A DNA stretch of 64,000 nucleotides from Nesterenkonia alkaliphila (GTDB lineage Bacteria > Actinomycetota > Actinomycetes > Actinomycetales > Micrococcaceae): the NCBI RefSeq assembly GCF_009758175.1, contig NZ_WRPM01000005.1, positions 1-64,000 of the forward strand. The letters are read 5' to 3'. Shown piece after piece: positions 35,056 to 45,485 of this stretch (within the stretch, counting starts at the first letter, position 1; each line of letters opens with the position of its first letter). A model generated the notes under the pieces. That model did not search any database. It was given only the letters and a program-made list of their open reading frames with translations, and was not told the DNA's origin. A program made the translations under genes and the position numbers.

Positions 35056-36328
35056 CGGACTCCTTCACATCGGTCACTTCAGCAGAGAACTCTCCTCGGG
35101 CCACCATCACCTGCACCGCCGTTCCCGGGGTGAGCTGGGCAGCCTCGCGCACGATAGTGCGCTGGTGCTGGACCACGGCGTAGCCACGGTCCAGGGTGGA
35201 CTGCGGGGACAGGCCGGTCACCCGTGCGCGGGTGCCGTGGACCCAGTCACGGGCACGGTCCACTGCGGTCTGAGCGGAGATCAGGGCGCGGCGCCGCAGT
35301 CCCAGCAGCTCCTCAGCCCGCACCTGGATCATCGCCTCCGGCTGGGCGAGCACCGGCCGGGAGCGGACTGACTCCAACCATTCGGTCTCCCTGCCCAGCA
35401 TCCGCTCAACCCCTTGGGCCAGACGGCTGCGCGCCTGGTCGATACGGGCCCGCTCATCGGCCTCATCAGGAACCAGCAGCTTGGCAGATCCGGTGGGTGT
35501 GGAGGCGCGTACATCTGCCACTTCATCCAGCAGCGGACGGTCAGCCTCATGTCCGATCGCCGAAACCACCGGGGTCCGCGCCGCCGCAACGGCACGCACC
35601 AGCCGCTCGTCGGAGAAGGGCAGCACCACCTCCTCCAGGGCGCCCCCGCCGCGGGCAATCACAATCACGTCCACCTCAGGCAGCGCATCCAGCTGCTCCA
35701 GGGCGGCAGCCACCTCAATGGGAGCCATCGGACCCTGGGTGGCCACCTCCTTGATCTCAAACTGTGCCGCCGCCCAGCGAGCGGTGACATTGCGCAGAAT
35801 GTCCTTCTTGGCGTCCGAATCCCGCCCGGTGATGATCCCGATCCTGGTGGGCAGCACCGGCAGCGGCTTCTTCCGGGCGGCGTCGAAGAGGCCCTCGGCG
35901 GCCAACTGCTGCTTCATCCGCTCGATCCGGGCCAGCAGATCCCCCAGCCCCACCGGTTCCATCTGATGGGTGACCAGTGAGAGCCGTCCGGACTTCTCCC
36001 ACAACGAGGGCTTGACCAAGGCCACCACCCTGGTGCCGGGCTCCAAGCCCTTGGCTGCGAGTCCGCCGGCCACATTGCGCCAAGCCACTGCCTGGAAGCT
36101 GATCTCCTGCTCCAGGTCCCGCAGAGTCATCCAGGCGGTGCCGTTGCGCAGGTTGAACTCCACCAGCTGACCCTCTACCCAGGTGGGGGTGACCCGGTCG
36201 ATATGGGCGCGCAGCTTGCCGGAGAAGTGGCTCAGCGGCCAGGGAGTCTCCTCGCTGGTGTCCTGGGAATTGGCAGGCAGGGCGGCCAGCACGGGTCTGT
36301 CTTTGGCACTCGGTTCCTGGTAGCTCAT
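35045..36328 (-). CDS. xseA: Exodeoxyribonuclease VII large subunit
   Basis: 427 residues from ATG 36328. The OB-fold N-terminus reads [20 protein letters not shown]. The catalytic region contains [35 protein letters not shown] and [20 protein letters not shown], and the coiled C-terminal region ends with the DRGYAVV motif. It degrades single-stranded DNA together with XseB. Longer upstream codons lie in the divergent promoter region and were not used. A TACCCT box lies 9 nt upstream. Confidence 0.95.
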   Translation of the reverse strand: MSYQEPSAKDRPVLAALPANSQDTSEETPWPLSHFSGKLRAHIDRVTPTWVEGQLVEFNLRNGTAWMTLRDLEQEISFQAVAWRNVAGGLAAKGLEPGTRVVALVKPSLWEKSGRLSLVTHQMEPVGLGDLLARIERMKQQLAAEGLFDAARKKPLPVLPTRIGIITGRDSDAKKDILRNVTARWAAAQFEIKEVATQGPMAPIEVAAALEQLDALPEVDVIVIARGGGALEEVVLPFSDERLVRAVAAARTPVVSAIGHEADRPLLDEVADVRASTPTGSAKLLVPDEADERARIDQARSRLAQGVERMLGRETEWLESVRSRPVLAQPEAMIQVRAEELLGLRRRALISAQTAVDRARDWVHGTRARVTGLSPQSTLDRGYAVVQHQRTIVREAAQLTPGTAVQVMVARGEFSAEVTDVKESDDE

Positions 36329-36389
36329 ACTCTGCCTAGGGTATCTGTTGTCACTGAGACGGCCCCGCCGACCCCAAGGAGTCACCCCA

Positions 36390-37301
36390 ATGCGCAATGT
36401 GTTCAGCGTGCTCTGCCTGCTGCTGGCCAGTCTGCTGGCCTTCGGGGGACTGGCCGGCTATCAGCTGAACCAGCTCCTGCGCAGCGAGGAACCGATCCGC
36501 GAGATTGCCGGGAGCCTGCCGCAGCAGCCGCAGTTCTCCCAGGCGGTGACCGAGATGCTCATTGAGGACCTCACCCACCGGCTTCCGGAGGACCTACAGT
36601 GGGCGGTGCCCGGCGGCATCGACCAGGTGCTCAACCCGTTGCTCGGCCAGGCGTTCAACAATGAGCGGACTCTGGCCGCCTGGGACGAGGTCCTGCAGCA
36701 GACGCGCACCGGCTACACCAGCCAGCTCGAGGACATCTTCTCCCAGGGCTCCACCGGGGATCCCAGCGAACTCGACATCGAGCTGGAGCTGACCCCGGTC
36801 ACTGAGGCGATGACTGAGCCGTTGCGTGAAGGGCTCGCAGATATCGCCGGCTGGGTCCCCGGGGTGAACCTGGACAGTTTCGACTTCATCGCCCCCGAGA
36901 TCGAGATCGACATCCAGACTGCCGCTGATTCCGAGGCTGATCCCTACACCTGGGCCACAGTTGCCGCAGCCAGCAGCTGGTGGCTGCTCTACGGTCTCGC
37001 CGCCGGGGTGCTGACGGTGGCCGGTCTATTCCTGGGCACCGGCCGCATTCGCTGGTACGCGCTGGCCGGGGCCGCTGTGCTGGCCGGCCTGCTGGGTCTG
37101 TGGATGGCCACCGGCATCGCCTCCCCGGATCTGGAGCACCCGCCCGGAGTGCCTGAGGCCGGGGCAGTGATCCTGGACCATGTCCAGACCCGCTTCACCG
37201 GCTGGGCGCAGCCGCCCTGGTGGGTGTTCAGCGCAGTATCCGGGGCTGTGGTGATCATCGGCGTAGCGGGGGCCATGCTCACCCCGTCCCGCCGCCGTTA
37301 A
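36390..37301 (+). CDS. Hypothetical membrane protein
   Basis: 303 residues from ATG 36390, with AAGGAG 8 nt upstream. An N-terminal membrane anchor (about 5-25) is followed by an extracytoplasmic helical domain (about 30-195, many Gln, Glu, Leu). Three membrane segments fill the C-terminal part (about 205-225, 230-250, 280-300). This layout is common to unnamed actinobacterial envelope proteins; function unknown. It is divergent from xseA and precedes ispH on the same strand. Confidence 0.72.
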   Translation: MRNVFSVLCLLLASLLAFGGLAGYQLNQLLRSEEPIREIAGSLPQQPQFSQAVTEMLIEDLTHRLPEDLQWAVPGGIDQVLNPLLGQAFNNERTLAAWDEVLQQTRTGYTSQLEDIFSQGSTGDPSELDIELELTPVTEAMTEPLREGLADIAGWVPGVNLDSFDFIAPEIEIDIQTAADSEADPYTWATVAAASSWWLLYGLAAGVLTVAGLFLGTGRIRWYALAGAAVLAGLLGLWMATGIASPDLEHPPGVPEAGAVILDHVQTRFTGWAQPPWWVFSAVSGAVVIIGVAGAMLTPSRRR

Positions 37302-37380
37302 GCTGGCGCCGGTAGACTCTGAGACAACGAGCCGGGGACCCGGTTCAGCGTGAAACGATGAAGTGGGAAGCGAACGAACG

Positions 37381-38505
37381 ATGATGACGACGACGCCGGA
37401 AGCCCCCACGGCGCCCCGCAGGCATATCTCTGTGCCCACCCCCCAGGTGCCGCGTAAACGCCGCAGCCCCGAGGAGATCGCTGCTGCGCAGAGCTTCAGC
37501 GGTGAAAAACGCGTGCTGCTGGCCGCTCCACGCGGCTACTGCGCAGGAGTGGACCGCGCTGTTGTGGCCGTGGAGAAGGCCCTGGAGCAGTACGGACCCC
37601 CGGTGTATGTCCGCAAGGAGATCGTGCACAACCGGCATGTGGTGGACACGCTCACCGAGAAGGGCGTGATCTTTGTGGAGGAGACCCAGGAGGTGCCCGA
37701 GGGTGCGCTGCTCGTCTTCTCCGCCCACGGCGTGTCTCCTGCAGTGAAGTCCGCAGCCGCCGAACGCAGCCTGCAGACCATCGACGCCACCTGCCCGCTG
37801 GTGACCAAAGTGCACCGTGAGGCGGTGCGCTTCACCACCAAAGATGATTTCCACATCCTGCTGATCGGCCACGACGGGCACGAGGAGGTAGAGGGAACCT
37901 ATGGCCACGCCCCGGAGAGCACCACGATCGTCAACGGTCCGTGGGAGGTCGACCAGATCGAGGTTCCTGATCCGGACCGGCTCATCTGGCTTTCGCAGAC
38001 CACACTTTCGGTGGACGAAACAATGGAGACGGTTCAGAAGCTCCGGGAACGGTTCCCGAACCTCCAGGATCCTCCTTCGGATGACATCTGCTACGCCACG
38101 TCCAACCGTCAGGCGGCGATCAAGAAGATCGCCCCGGAATCAGACCTGGTGATTGTGGTCGGCTCAGCAAACTCCTCCAACTCGGTTCGGCTCAAGGAGG
38201 TGGCCGAGGAGTACGGCGCCACCCGGGCTGAACGGGTGGACTTCGCCAATCAGGTGGATGAGTCCTGGTTCGCCGAGGCTCAGACCGTAGGAGTGACCTC
38301 AGGGGCCTCCGTGCCCGAGGTGCTGGTCCAGGACGTGCTGCGGCTGCTGGCCGAGTACGGCTACGGCGAACCGGAGGAGATCGTCACCGCGGAGGAGGAC
38401 ATCGTCTTCTCCCTGCCCAAGGAGATCCGCAAGGCGCTGCAGGAGGCCGGGCACGACGACGTCGGCCGCGGGGGACGCAAACGCAGCAAGTGCAGCACGA
38501 GCTAG
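37381..38505 (+). CDS. ispH: 4-hydroxy-3-methylbut-2-enyl diphosphate reductase
   Basis: 374 residues from ATG 37381; GTG 37363 is an in-frame alternative. Last enzyme of the MEP isoprenoid pathway, an iron-sulfur protein producing IPP and DMAPP. The three cluster cysteines lie in [23 protein letters not shown] and [25 protein letters not shown] and [14 protein letters not shown] bind the diphosphate. The C-terminal extension after about 340 is charged. The MFS gene starts inside its last codons. Confidence 0.96.
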   Translation: MMTTTPEAPTAPRRHISVPTPQVPRKRRSPEEIAAAQSFSGEKRVLLAAPRGYCAGVDRAVVAVEKALEQYGPPVYVRKEIVHNRHVVDTLTEKGVIFVEETQEVPEGALLVFSAHGVSPAVKSAAAERSLQTIDATCPLVTKVHREAVRFTTKDDFHILLIGHDGHEEVEGTYGHAPESTTIVNGPWEVDQIEVPDPDRLIWLSQTTLSVDETMETVQKLRERFPNLQDPPSDDICYATSNRQAAIKKIAPESDLVIVVGSANSSNSVRLKEVAEEYGATRAERVDFANQVDESWFAEAQTVGVTSGASVPEVLVQDVLRLLAEYGYGEPEEIVTAEEDIVFSLPKEIRKALQEAGHDDVGRGGRKRSKCSTS

Positions 38506-39680
38506 AGGGTCTGCAGCCCGGAACGCCAGCATACCGGCGGCTGCTGGTGGCCCTGTTCTTCATCGGGGTGGCCACCTTCGCTCAGCTGTACTCGCCGCAG
38601 GGGCTGCTGCCCCTGATCGCGGTGGACCTAGGGGTCTCCCCGGATCAGTCCGCGTTGATGATCTCCTCTGCCACTCTGGGCCTGGCCCTAGGGGTGATCC
38701 CGTGGTCCTATATCGGCGACGCCGCCGGCCGTAAGCAGGCCATGCTGGTGGCGATCAGCTTAGCCTGTGCCTTCGCGGTGCTCACCGTGATCATGCCTAC
38801 ATTCTGGCTGGCCCTGGGCATGCGGTTCATCGAGGGTTTCATGCTCGGCGGGGTCCCGGCCCTGGCGGTGGCCTATCTCAACGAGGAGGTCGGCGCCAAA
38901 GCAGCTGCGGTGGCGGCGGGCACCTATATCTCCGGGACCACTATCGGCGGGTTCTCCGGGCGGATCATCGCCGCACCCATCGGAGATCAACTCGGTTGGA
39001 AGACCGGAATGCTGGTGGTCACCGGAATCGCGGTGGCCTGCGTGCTGATCTTCCTGCGCACAGCACCAGCCGCCCGGCATTTCGTCCCCCGGCGCAGCAG
39101 ATTCACAGAAGCAGCAGGCCAGCTCTTTGGAAACCTGCGCTCACCGGCCCTATGGGTGATCTACCTGCAGGGGTTCCTGACCATGGGCGGCTTCGTGGCT
39201 ATGTACAACTATCTGGCCTTCCACCTGGTGGAGCCGCCGTTCCTGATGCCGCTGTGGCTGACCAGCTTCATCTTCCTGGCATATCTGGCCGGGACCCTCT
39301 CCTCCCCGCGGGCCGGGGCCCTGGCCTCGAAACTGGGCCGGAAACCGGTGCTGATCACCGGCAACCTGGTGATGTTGGGCGGCGTCGTGCTCACTCTGGT
39401 GCCTCAGCTGTGGGTGATCATCCTAGGGGTGGTGGTGATGACTGCAGGATTCTTCGCCGCCCATGCAGTAGCCTCCGGGTGGGCCGGAGCCTCGGCAGTG
39501 GCCGGGCGCTCCCAATCAGCCTCGCTGTACAACCTGGGCTACTACGGGGGCTCCTCGGTCTTCGGGTACCTGGGCGGCAGCTTCCTCCACTGGGCCGGCT
39601 GGTCCGGGACGGTGGGCATGGTTGCCGCGTTGGCAGTACTGGCCACCGTGCTGGTGATCGCCGTCCTTCCCAAGAACTGA
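38490..39680 (+). CDS. MFS transporter (YnfM-like)
   Basis: 396 residues, twelve predicted membrane segments. It starts at GTG 38490, overlapping ispH by 16 nt. [24 protein letters not shown] and the loop [15 protein letters not shown] (MFS motif A region) place it near the YnfM/arabinose-efflux-type group. Probably exports small molecules; substrate unknown. Coupling to ispH may only reflect packing. Confidence 0.88.
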   Translation: MQHELEGLQPGTPAYRRLLVALFFIGVATFAQLYSPQGLLPLIAVDLGVSPDQSALMISSATLGLALGVIPWSYIGDAAGRKQAMLVAISLACAFAVLTVIMPTFWLALGMRFIEGFMLGGVPALAVAYLNEEVGAKAAAVAAGTYISGTTIGGFSGRIIAAPIGDQLGWKTGMLVVTGIAVACVLIFLRTAPAARHFVPRRSRFTEAAGQLFGNLRSPALWVIYLQGFLTMGGFVAMYNYLAFHLVEPPFLMPLWLTSFIFLAYLAGTLSSPRAGALASKLGRKPVLITGNLVMLGGVVLTLVPQLWVIILGVVVMTAGFFAAHAVASGWAGASAVAGRSQSASLYNLGYYGGSSVFGYLGGSFLHWAGWSGTVGMVAALAVLATVLVIAVLPKN

Positions 39681-39703
39681 GTTGGTCCCGGAGGTCCCGG
39701 CGA

Positions 39704-39709
39704 TACGAT
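39704..39709 (+). promoter_or_regulatory. Leaderless -10 box for TauE-like gene
   Basis: TACGAT ends 6 nt before GTG 39716. Confidence 0.5.
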
Positions 39710-39715
39710 GTGCGG

Positions 39716-40486
39716 GTGGGCATTGTGGGCACTCTGGCAGTCATCGCGCTGGCAGTCCTGGTGGGCACAATCCTGCAGCGGCTCTCCGGAACCGGAGTCG
39801 GGCTCGTCGTCGCCCCGGTACTCTCCCTGCTGCTGGGGCCGGCCTTCGGCGTACTGGTCACCAATATGACCACAGTGGTCTCCGGGTTCCTGATCATGCT
39901 CAGCGTCTGGAGCGCGATCAACTGGCGGCAGTTCTGGTTGATCATCCCGGCCGCAGTCATCGGCGCCTGGCCCGGCGCCTGGCTGGTGGGGATGCTGCCG
40001 GCCGGCTGGCTCTCGATCATCCTGGGCTCGATCGTGGTAGCTGCTCTGCTGGTCACCGTGACCCTGCGCAGACTTCCGGAGTGGACCTCCCGACTGCCGG
40101 CGGTGCTGGCTGGGCTCATCGGCGGATTCTTCAACACCACCAGTGGAGTGGCGGCCCCCGTGATGGTCATCTACTCCCGGCTCTCCCGCTGGGAGCAGCG
40201 TTCCTTCGCCGCCACACTGCAGCCGATCTTCATGACCATGGGAGCAGCCTCGGTGCTCTCCAAGCTGGCCCTGGGTTCAGTGAGCACAGACGGCGGAGTG
40301 GGAGTGCCATTCGGCTGGCTCTTCGCAGGCATCGTGCTCACAGTGGTGGTGGGCATCCTCATCGCCACCCAGCTGGCCAAGGCAGTCTCGTCCTCCGCAG
40401 CCCGAACCTTGGCGATGACCCTGGCCGGACTCGGCGGAGCAGGGGCTATCCTCCGCGGAATCCTGGACGTGGTCTCGGCCGGCTGA
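39716..40486 (+). CDS. TauE/SafE sulfite exporter family protein
   Basis: 256 residues from GTG 39716, chosen by family length and the -10 box; the upstream open frame is antisense-like. It has eight hydrophobic segments and the two TauE repeats, with VGLVVAPVLSLLLGPAFGV in the first and GGFFNTTSGVAAPVMVIY in the second. Family members move sulfite, sulfoacetate or other small sulfur or carboxylate anions across the membrane. It follows the MFS gene by 35 nt. Confidence 0.87.
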   Translation: MGIVGTLAVIALAVLVGTILQRLSGTGVGLVVAPVLSLLLGPAFGVLVTNMTTVVSGFLIMLSVWSAINWRQFWLIIPAAVIGAWPGAWLVGMLPAGWLSIILGSIVVAALLVTVTLRRLPEWTSRLPAVLAGLIGGFFNTTSGVAAPVMVIYSRLSRWEQRSFAATLQPIFMTMGAASVLSKLALGSVSTDGGVGVPFGWLFAGIVLTVVVGILIATQLAKAVSSSAARTLAMTLAGLGGAGAILRGILDVVSAG

Positions 40487-40578
40487 CCAGGGCGAACCCC
40501 GCAATATTCAGCGGAAACCCAGGGTTCGGTGCTTATCATCGGCCGTGATACACACCATAACGTAGAGGAGTACGTCCG

Positions 40579-42273
40579 ATGACACCTCCCCGGTCCAAGG
40601 TAGAAGGGGCACACCTACAGCAGTACGATCCCAAGGAACAGTCCAAGCGTGAAGAGTCGGGCCTCTCCGCCGGACACCTGGCGGCGGGGTTCGATAAGCC
40701 CACTCTGATGCGCCGCCTGATCGGGCTCTTCGGCGGTCTGGCCGCCGCCCTGCTGGTCTATGTGGTGATGCCGGGGGACCTGGAGGTCTGGCTCCGGCTC
40801 ACCGCGGCCACCGCGGTCCTGATGGCTGTGTGGTGGATGACCGAGGCGATTCCCATCCCGGCCACAGCCCTGCTGCCGCTGATCATCTTCCCGGTACTTG
40901 TCCCGGAGGGGGAATACGGCTCCGGGGATGAACCAGCCGGCGGCGTCAGCGTCGATGACATCGGTGCCTCCTACGGCAACAACATCATCTTCATCTTCAT
41001 GGGCGGGTTCATGCTGGCCTTGGCGATGCAGCGCTGGAACCTCCACCGGCGCATCGCGCTGCTGACGCTGCGGCTGATGGGCTCCAAGCCCGCAGCGCTG
41101 ATCGGCGGATTCATGATCGCCACCGGATTCCTGTCCATGTGGGTCTCCAATACTGCTACCGCAGTGATGATGCTGCCCATCGGACTCTCGGTGCTGATGC
41201 TGGTGCGCAAGATCTTGGCTGGAGAGGACCCCGCCTCGGCCGAGCCCGAGACTGAGGAGGAGCAGGAGGAGGGCAAGAAGGAGGCGATCAAGTCCAACTT
41301 CGGCACCGCGCTGATGCTCGGCATCGCCTATGCCGCCTCCATCGGCTCACTGGGCACCATCATCGGCACCCCGCCGAATACCTTCCTGATCGGCTACATG
41401 GGCAGTGAGCACGACGTCCACATCAACTTCGGCCAGTGGATGTTGGTGGGTGTGCCGATCTCGATCATCATGATGATCCTCACCTGGTTCCTGCTCACCA
41501 AGGTGGTCTTCCGCCCTGAGATCGACAACATTCCCGGCGGGGCCGAGCTGATCAAGGGAGAGTTGGAGAAGCTGGGCCGGATGAGCCAGGGCGAACTGCG
41601 TGTGCTGCTGATCTTTGTGCTGGCCGCCTGCGCCTGGGTGTTCATCCCGCTGGGCACCGATCTGCTGGCAGAGTTCGGGGTGCTCTCCGAGGACGCGGAG
41701 CCGTTCATCGATGACGCCGGTATCGCCATGTCCATCGCGGCCCTGCTGTTTCTGCTGCCGGCTGGGGGTGAGGCGAAGAAGGGGGTGCGTCTGCTGGACT
41801 GGGAGTCCGCGGTCAAACTGCCCTGGGGCATCCTGTTGCTCTTCGGCGGTGGCCTGGCCCTCTCCGGCCAGTTCGGGGCCTCGGGCCTCTCAGCCTGGCT
41901 GGGTGAGCAGATGGAGGCCCTGGACGGCATCCCGGTGTGGGTGCTGGTGGCCGTGGCCGCCCTCGGCGTGCTGATCCTCACCGAGATGACCTCCAACACC
42001 GCCACTGCGACCATCTTTGTGCCAGTTGCAGCCGGTGTGGCCATGGGCACCGGAGTCGACCCCCTGGTGCTCGCCGCGCCGGTGGCACTGGCAGCCACCT
42101 GCGCTTTCATGCTGCCGGTTGCCACCCCGCCCAACGCCATCGCCTACGGCTCGGGATATGTGACCATCGGTCAGATGATCAAGGGCGGGCTCTGGCTGAA
42201 CATCGCCGGGGTCATTGTGATCACCATTGCGAGCATGACCCTGCTGCTGTGGGTCTTCGGCCTCAGTCTGTGA
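40579..42273 (+). CDS. SLC13/DASS family anion:sodium symporter
   Basis: 564 residues, with GAGGAG before the ATG. The two SLC13 SNT motifs are visible: WVSNTATAVMMLP in the first half and TEMTSNTATATIFVPVA in the second. The family signature AFMLPVATPPNAIAYGSGYV lies near the C-terminus. Members import di- and tricarboxylates, sulfate or phosphate with Na+. An acidic cytoplasmic insert (about 215-240) is rich in Glu. It overlaps convergent rmuC by 11 nt. Confidence 0.92.
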   Translation: MTPPRSKVEGAHLQQYDPKEQSKREESGLSAGHLAAGFDKPTLMRRLIGLFGGLAAALLVYVVMPGDLEVWLRLTAATAVLMAVWWMTEAIPIPATALLPLIIFPVLVPEGEYGSGDEPAGGVSVDDIGASYGNNIIFIFMGGFMLALAMQRWNLHRRIALLTLRLMGSKPAALIGGFMIATGFLSMWVSNTATAVMMLPIGLSVLMLVRKILAGEDPASAEPETEEEQEEGKKEAIKSNFGTALMLGIAYAASIGSLGTIIGTPPNTFLIGYMGSEHDVHINFGQWMLVGVPISIIMMILTWFLLTKVVFRPEIDNIPGGAELIKGELEKLGRMSQGELRVLLIFVLAACAWVFIPLGTDLLAEFGVLSEDAEPFIDDAGIAMSIAALLFLLPAGGEAKKGVRLLDWESAVKLPWGILLLFGGGLALSGQFGASGLSAWLGEQMEALDGIPVWVLVAVAALGVLILTEMTSNTATATIFVPVAAGVAMGTGVDPLVLAAPVALAATCAFMLPVATPPNAIAYGSGYVTIGQMIKGGLWLNIAGVIVITIASMTLLLWVFGLSL

Positions 42274-43444
42274 GGCGAGGGCCGAGCGGATTAGCCTCAG
42301 CGCTGATCTGCTCGGCCCGCAGCGACTCACCCAGATCCTCCAGTGCCTCGCGTTCCGGTTCGCCGACCTCCAGCCGGCCCAGCGCCTCAGCCTGGGGCAG
42401 CACCCGGCGCTCGATACTGCCGATCAGCTTGTTGTAGGCAGCCACTGCCTGGGTCAGTCGCTGACCGGTCTCCGAGAGATGCCCACTCATCGAGGCCAGC
42501 CGCCGGTAGAGCTCCCGGGAATGATCCACCACCGCTTTGATATTGGCTGCCAAATGCTCCTGCCGCCAGGCAGTCTCCACCGCCTTCAGCGCTGCCAGCA
42601 GCGAACCGGGGGAGACCAGGGTAACGCCCCTGCTCAAGGCCCAATCCAGCAGGGCCGGATCAGCCTCCAGGGCGGCAGAGAGCAGCGACTCAGCCGGCAC
42701 AAAGCAGAACACCACATCCGGGGAGAGCTCCACAGCCTGCCAGTACCGTTTCTTGGCCAGCTCATCCACCCGGGCGCGCAGGGCGCGGGCCTGCAGCATT
42801 GAATCATCAGGATGAAGCGGGGCCTTGGCGTCCAGAACCAGCTGCCGGCCCCCGGGCAAGTGCACCACCATATCCGGGCGCAAAGTCTCCCCTTCGGCTC
42901 CGAGACCGGAGTGCTGCTCTGTGAAGTCCACATGGGGTCGCATCCCGGCAGCCTCCACCACCCGGCGCAGCTGCACCTCACCCCAGTGCCCGCGGGCAGA
43001 GGTGGAGTGCAGAGAGCCCAGCAGCGCCTGGGTGGACTCAATGATCCGGGCATCAGTGGCTGCGGCCGCGGCCAGCTGCTGACTGAGTTTGGAGTGCTGG
43101 GCCGAGCGCTCCAGCTCCAGCTCCTGAATCCTGCGCTGCAGCTCGGTGACCCCCTGCCGCACCGGGTGCAGCATCTCCACCAATGACTCCCGCTCGGCAG
43201 CCGACTCCGCCTCCTCAGTGCGCCGGCGTTCGATCTCCTCCAGCCGTCCCCGGGCAGCAGCCAGCTGCTGCTGGGCCTGGGCCAGCTCACTGTTCAGCTG
43301 CCCCTCACGCTCCTGGCACTCTGTCAGCTGAGTGCGCAGTGTGCTTGAGCCGGCGGCGTCGTACTTTCTCAGCAGCGCCCAGGCAGCCAGGGCACCCAGC
43401 AGCAGGCCGGCGAAGACGCCGAGCAGAATCTGTGTCCATTCCAT
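42263..43444 (-). CDS. rmuC: DNA recombination protein RmuC
   Basis: 393 residues from ATG 43444. An N-terminal membrane segment (ILLGVFAGLLLGALAAWALL) is followed by a long coiled coil (about 30-130). The RmuC nuclease-like core follows, with RGHWGEVQLRRVVEAAGM, RPDMVVHLPGGRQLVLDAKAPL (the catalytic-type Asp and K of a PD-(D/E)XK fold) and DVVFCFVPAESLL. It limits DNA inversion and rearrangement; the exact role is unclear. Confidence 0.93.
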   Translation of the reverse strand: MEWTQILLGVFAGLLLGALAAWALLRKYDAAGSSTLRTQLTECQEREGQLNSELAQAQQQLAAARGRLEEIERRRTEEAESAAERESLVEMLHPVRQGVTELQRRIQELELERSAQHSKLSQQLAAAAATDARIIESTQALLGSLHSTSARGHWGEVQLRRVVEAAGMRPHVDFTEQHSGLGAEGETLRPDMVVHLPGGRQLVLDAKAPLHPDDSMLQARALRARVDELAKKRYWQAVELSPDVVFCFVPAESLLSAALEADPALLDWALSRGVTLVSPGSLLAALKAVETAWRQEHLAANIKAVVDHSRELYRRLASMSGHLSETGQRLTQAVAAYNKLIGSIERRVLPQAEALGRLEVGEPEREALEDLGESLRAEQISAEANPLGPRLTD

Positions 43445-43554
43445 ACCCACCACTGTGCCACCACCCCCGGAGATGCTCCGGGACCTGAAGTGCGTCTGGT
43501 TGGATGGAGGGAAGGTTTCCTACCCGGATAGCTAGACATAAGGAGTTCATGACG

Positions 43555-44601
43555 ATGAGCACAGCGCAGCAGCCACTGAGGGTGAAGCTCACCGGAGTGC
43601 CCGGCCCAGCCAATGAGGGCGCGCCTTTCGAGGGGGACCCCAGCAGCCTCTGGCGGGTGAATCAGTACAGTTCTCCACTGGACCTGACCGAGGTGCCCAC
43701 CCGGGGCAGCACCGGCTTCTCAGGAAGCAAGAAGGCCGGCCAGAAGGCCTTGGCCCGGCGAGCCGAGGTGCTGGCGGAGCTGCAGGAGCTGCTCTGGGCC
43801 CATGTTGCCGCCGCCCCCGCGGAGGAGCGCAACGCGGTGCTGAAGGCGCTGGCGGCCCGGGCTCCGCAGCGGGATGCTGAGGAAGACGCCCGCCGCAGGA
43901 AGCTTTTCGGGTCCCGGGTGGAGAAGCGGCTGGCCGGGTTGGAGCCGGGACCGCGGGTGCTGCTGGTGCTGCAGGGAATGGATACCTCCGGCAAGGGCGG
44001 CATGGTGAAGTCTGTGGTGGGGGCCATGGATCCGCTGGGCGTGGAGGTGGCGGCCTTCGGCAAACCCACCGCGGAGGAACTGCGCCAGCACTATCTGGAG
44101 CGGGTGATCAGCAGGCTTCCCACCCCCGGGCATGTGGGGGTCTTTGACCGCTCGCACTACGAGGATGTGCTGGTGCCCACCGTCACCGGAACTCATGATG
44201 AGGATGAGTTGACCGGCCGGGTGGAGGCCCTGCAGCTCTTTGAGCGGGAGTTGGTCCGCCGCGGGTTTGTGATCGTCAAAGTGATGCTGCACATCTCGCC
44301 CAAGGAGCAGCTGAAACGCCTGGTCGCCCGCCTGGACCGTGAGCATAAGCACTGGAAGTACGATCCCTCTGATGCTGATGCCCGTGCCGAGTTCGGCAGC
44401 TTCCAGACGGTCTATTCCGGACTGCTGGAGGCCACAGATGCTGATTATGCGCCCTGGCATGTGATCGCTGCTGACCGCAAATGGTACTCCCGGCTGGCGG
44501 TGCAGGAGCTGCTGATCACCGCGCTGGCCGATCTGAACCTGCGCTGGCCGGCGGCCGACTATGACGTAGCGAGGGAACGACGCCGCCTGCTCGCCTCCTG
44601 A
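43555..44601 (+). CDS. ppk2: Polyphosphate kinase 2 family protein
   Basis: 348 residues from ATG 43555, with AAGGAG 9 nt upstream. PPK2 transfers phosphate between polyphosphate and nucleotides. The Walker A-like GMDTSGKGGMVKSVV, the Walker B-like GVFDRSHYEDVLVP, and the lid residues RLDREHKHWKYDPSD are all present. It has the short single-domain form. Which nucleotide (GDP, ADP or AMP) it uses cannot be read from the sequence. Confidence 0.93.
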   Translation: MSTAQQPLRVKLTGVPGPANEGAPFEGDPSSLWRVNQYSSPLDLTEVPTRGSTGFSGSKKAGQKALARRAEVLAELQELLWAHVAAAPAEERNAVLKALAARAPQRDAEEDARRRKLFGSRVEKRLAGLEPGPRVLLVLQGMDTSGKGGMVKSVVGAMDPLGVEVAAFGKPTAEELRQHYLERVISRLPTPGHVGVFDRSHYEDVLVPTVTGTHDEDELTGRVEALQLFERELVRRGFVIVKVMLHISPKEQLKRLVARLDREHKHWKYDPSDADARAEFGSFQTVYSGLLEATDADYAPWHVIAADRKWYSRLAVQELLITALADLNLRWPAADYDVARERRRLLAS

Positions 44602-44684
44602 CCGGCTCAGGTCTCAGAGTCGCTCGTGGCTGCTTCCGGGCTGCCCAGTCCGGCACAGCGCAGCGGGCACGTGCGGTGGTGCCG

Positions 44685-45473
44685 CTAGGAGCTGAGGAAG
44701 GTCTTCAGCACTGAGGTGAAGACCTGGGGCTGTTCGGAGTGCACCCAGTGCCCGGCGTCCTTGATCCGGATCAGCCGGGCCCGGGGGAACAGCCGGCGCA
44801 TCGCCGGCGCGTCCGCTTCAGTGATGTAGTCGGAGTCAGCACCGGCGATCCACAGCACCGGTATCTCCACGGCGGCCTCCTCACTGATATCGGGAAAGTC
44901 CCCGATCTCCGGAAGGGAGTCGCGCAGCAGACGCAGATTGGGCCGCCACAGGAACTCATCGCCGCTGCGCACCAACGACTGCAGCAGGAAGCCGCGCACC
45001 ATGTCCTCGGGGATCGGGCCCTGCAGCTGCTCGTCTGCCTCCCCGCGTGAGCTGAGCTGCTCGAGGTCTAGTCCCAGCAGAGCGTCCAGCAGGTGCTCGA
45101 ACTCGCCCATATCGGCCCGCTGGGTCGGGGAGATATCGGCCACCACCAGCCGCTGCACCAGCTCCGGATGGCGCAGGGTCAGCACCATGGCCACCTTCCC
45201 GCCCATCGAGTGGCCTACCAGGTGGACCGGACCATCAGCCGCCACGGTGGTGCGCAGGTGCTCGGCCACCAGATCGGCCATCTCGGGATAGCTGAACGAT
45301 GAGGTCCAGTCCGAGGCACCGTGATTGGGCAGGTCTACCAGCACGGAGCTGAACTCAGGCTCCAGCCCCTTGGCGATCTGAGAGAAGTTCCTGCCCTGCC
45401 CGAACAGGCCCGGCAGGAAGACGACGACGCCGCCGGCCTCACCTACGGTCTGGGTATGGATGGAGAAGCTCAC
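44685..45473 (-). CDS. Alpha/beta hydrolase
   Basis: 262 residues from GTG 45473. VVFLPGLFGQGRN forms the oxyanion region, VGHSMGGKVAMVL the nucleophile elbow (Ser), and LWIAGADSDYI and DAGHWVHSEQP the Asp and His. It resembles YbfF/epoxide-hydrolase-type esterases; substrate unknown. A TAGGCT box 6 nt before the GTG shares the TAG stop codon of ligD. Confidence 0.9.
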   Translation of the reverse strand: MSFSIHTQTVGEAGGVVVFLPGLFGQGRNFSQIAKGLEPEFSSVLVDLPNHGASDWTSSFSYPEMADLVAEHLRTTVAADGPVHLVGHSMGGKVAMVLTLRHPELVQRLVVADISPTQRADMGEFEHLLDALLGLDLEQLSSRGEADEQLQGPIPEDMVRGFLLQSLVRSGDEFLWRPNLRLLRDSLPEIGDFPDISEEAAVEIPVLWIAGADSDYITEADAPAMRRLFPRARLIRIKDAGHWVHSEQPQVFTSVLKTFLSS

Positions 45474-45479
45474 CCCGCC

Positions 45480-45485
45480 AGCCTA
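45480..45485 (-). promoter_or_regulatory. Leaderless -10 box for hydrolase, sharing ligD stop
   Basis: Minus-strand TAGGCT ends 6 nt before GTG 45473; its first three bases are the stop codon of ligD. Confidence 0.55.

Noticed and set aside
38996-39715. Long N-terminal extension of the TauE-like protein
   Set aside because: The upstream part overlaps the MFS gene in another frame; GTG 39716 with a -10 box gives the family length.
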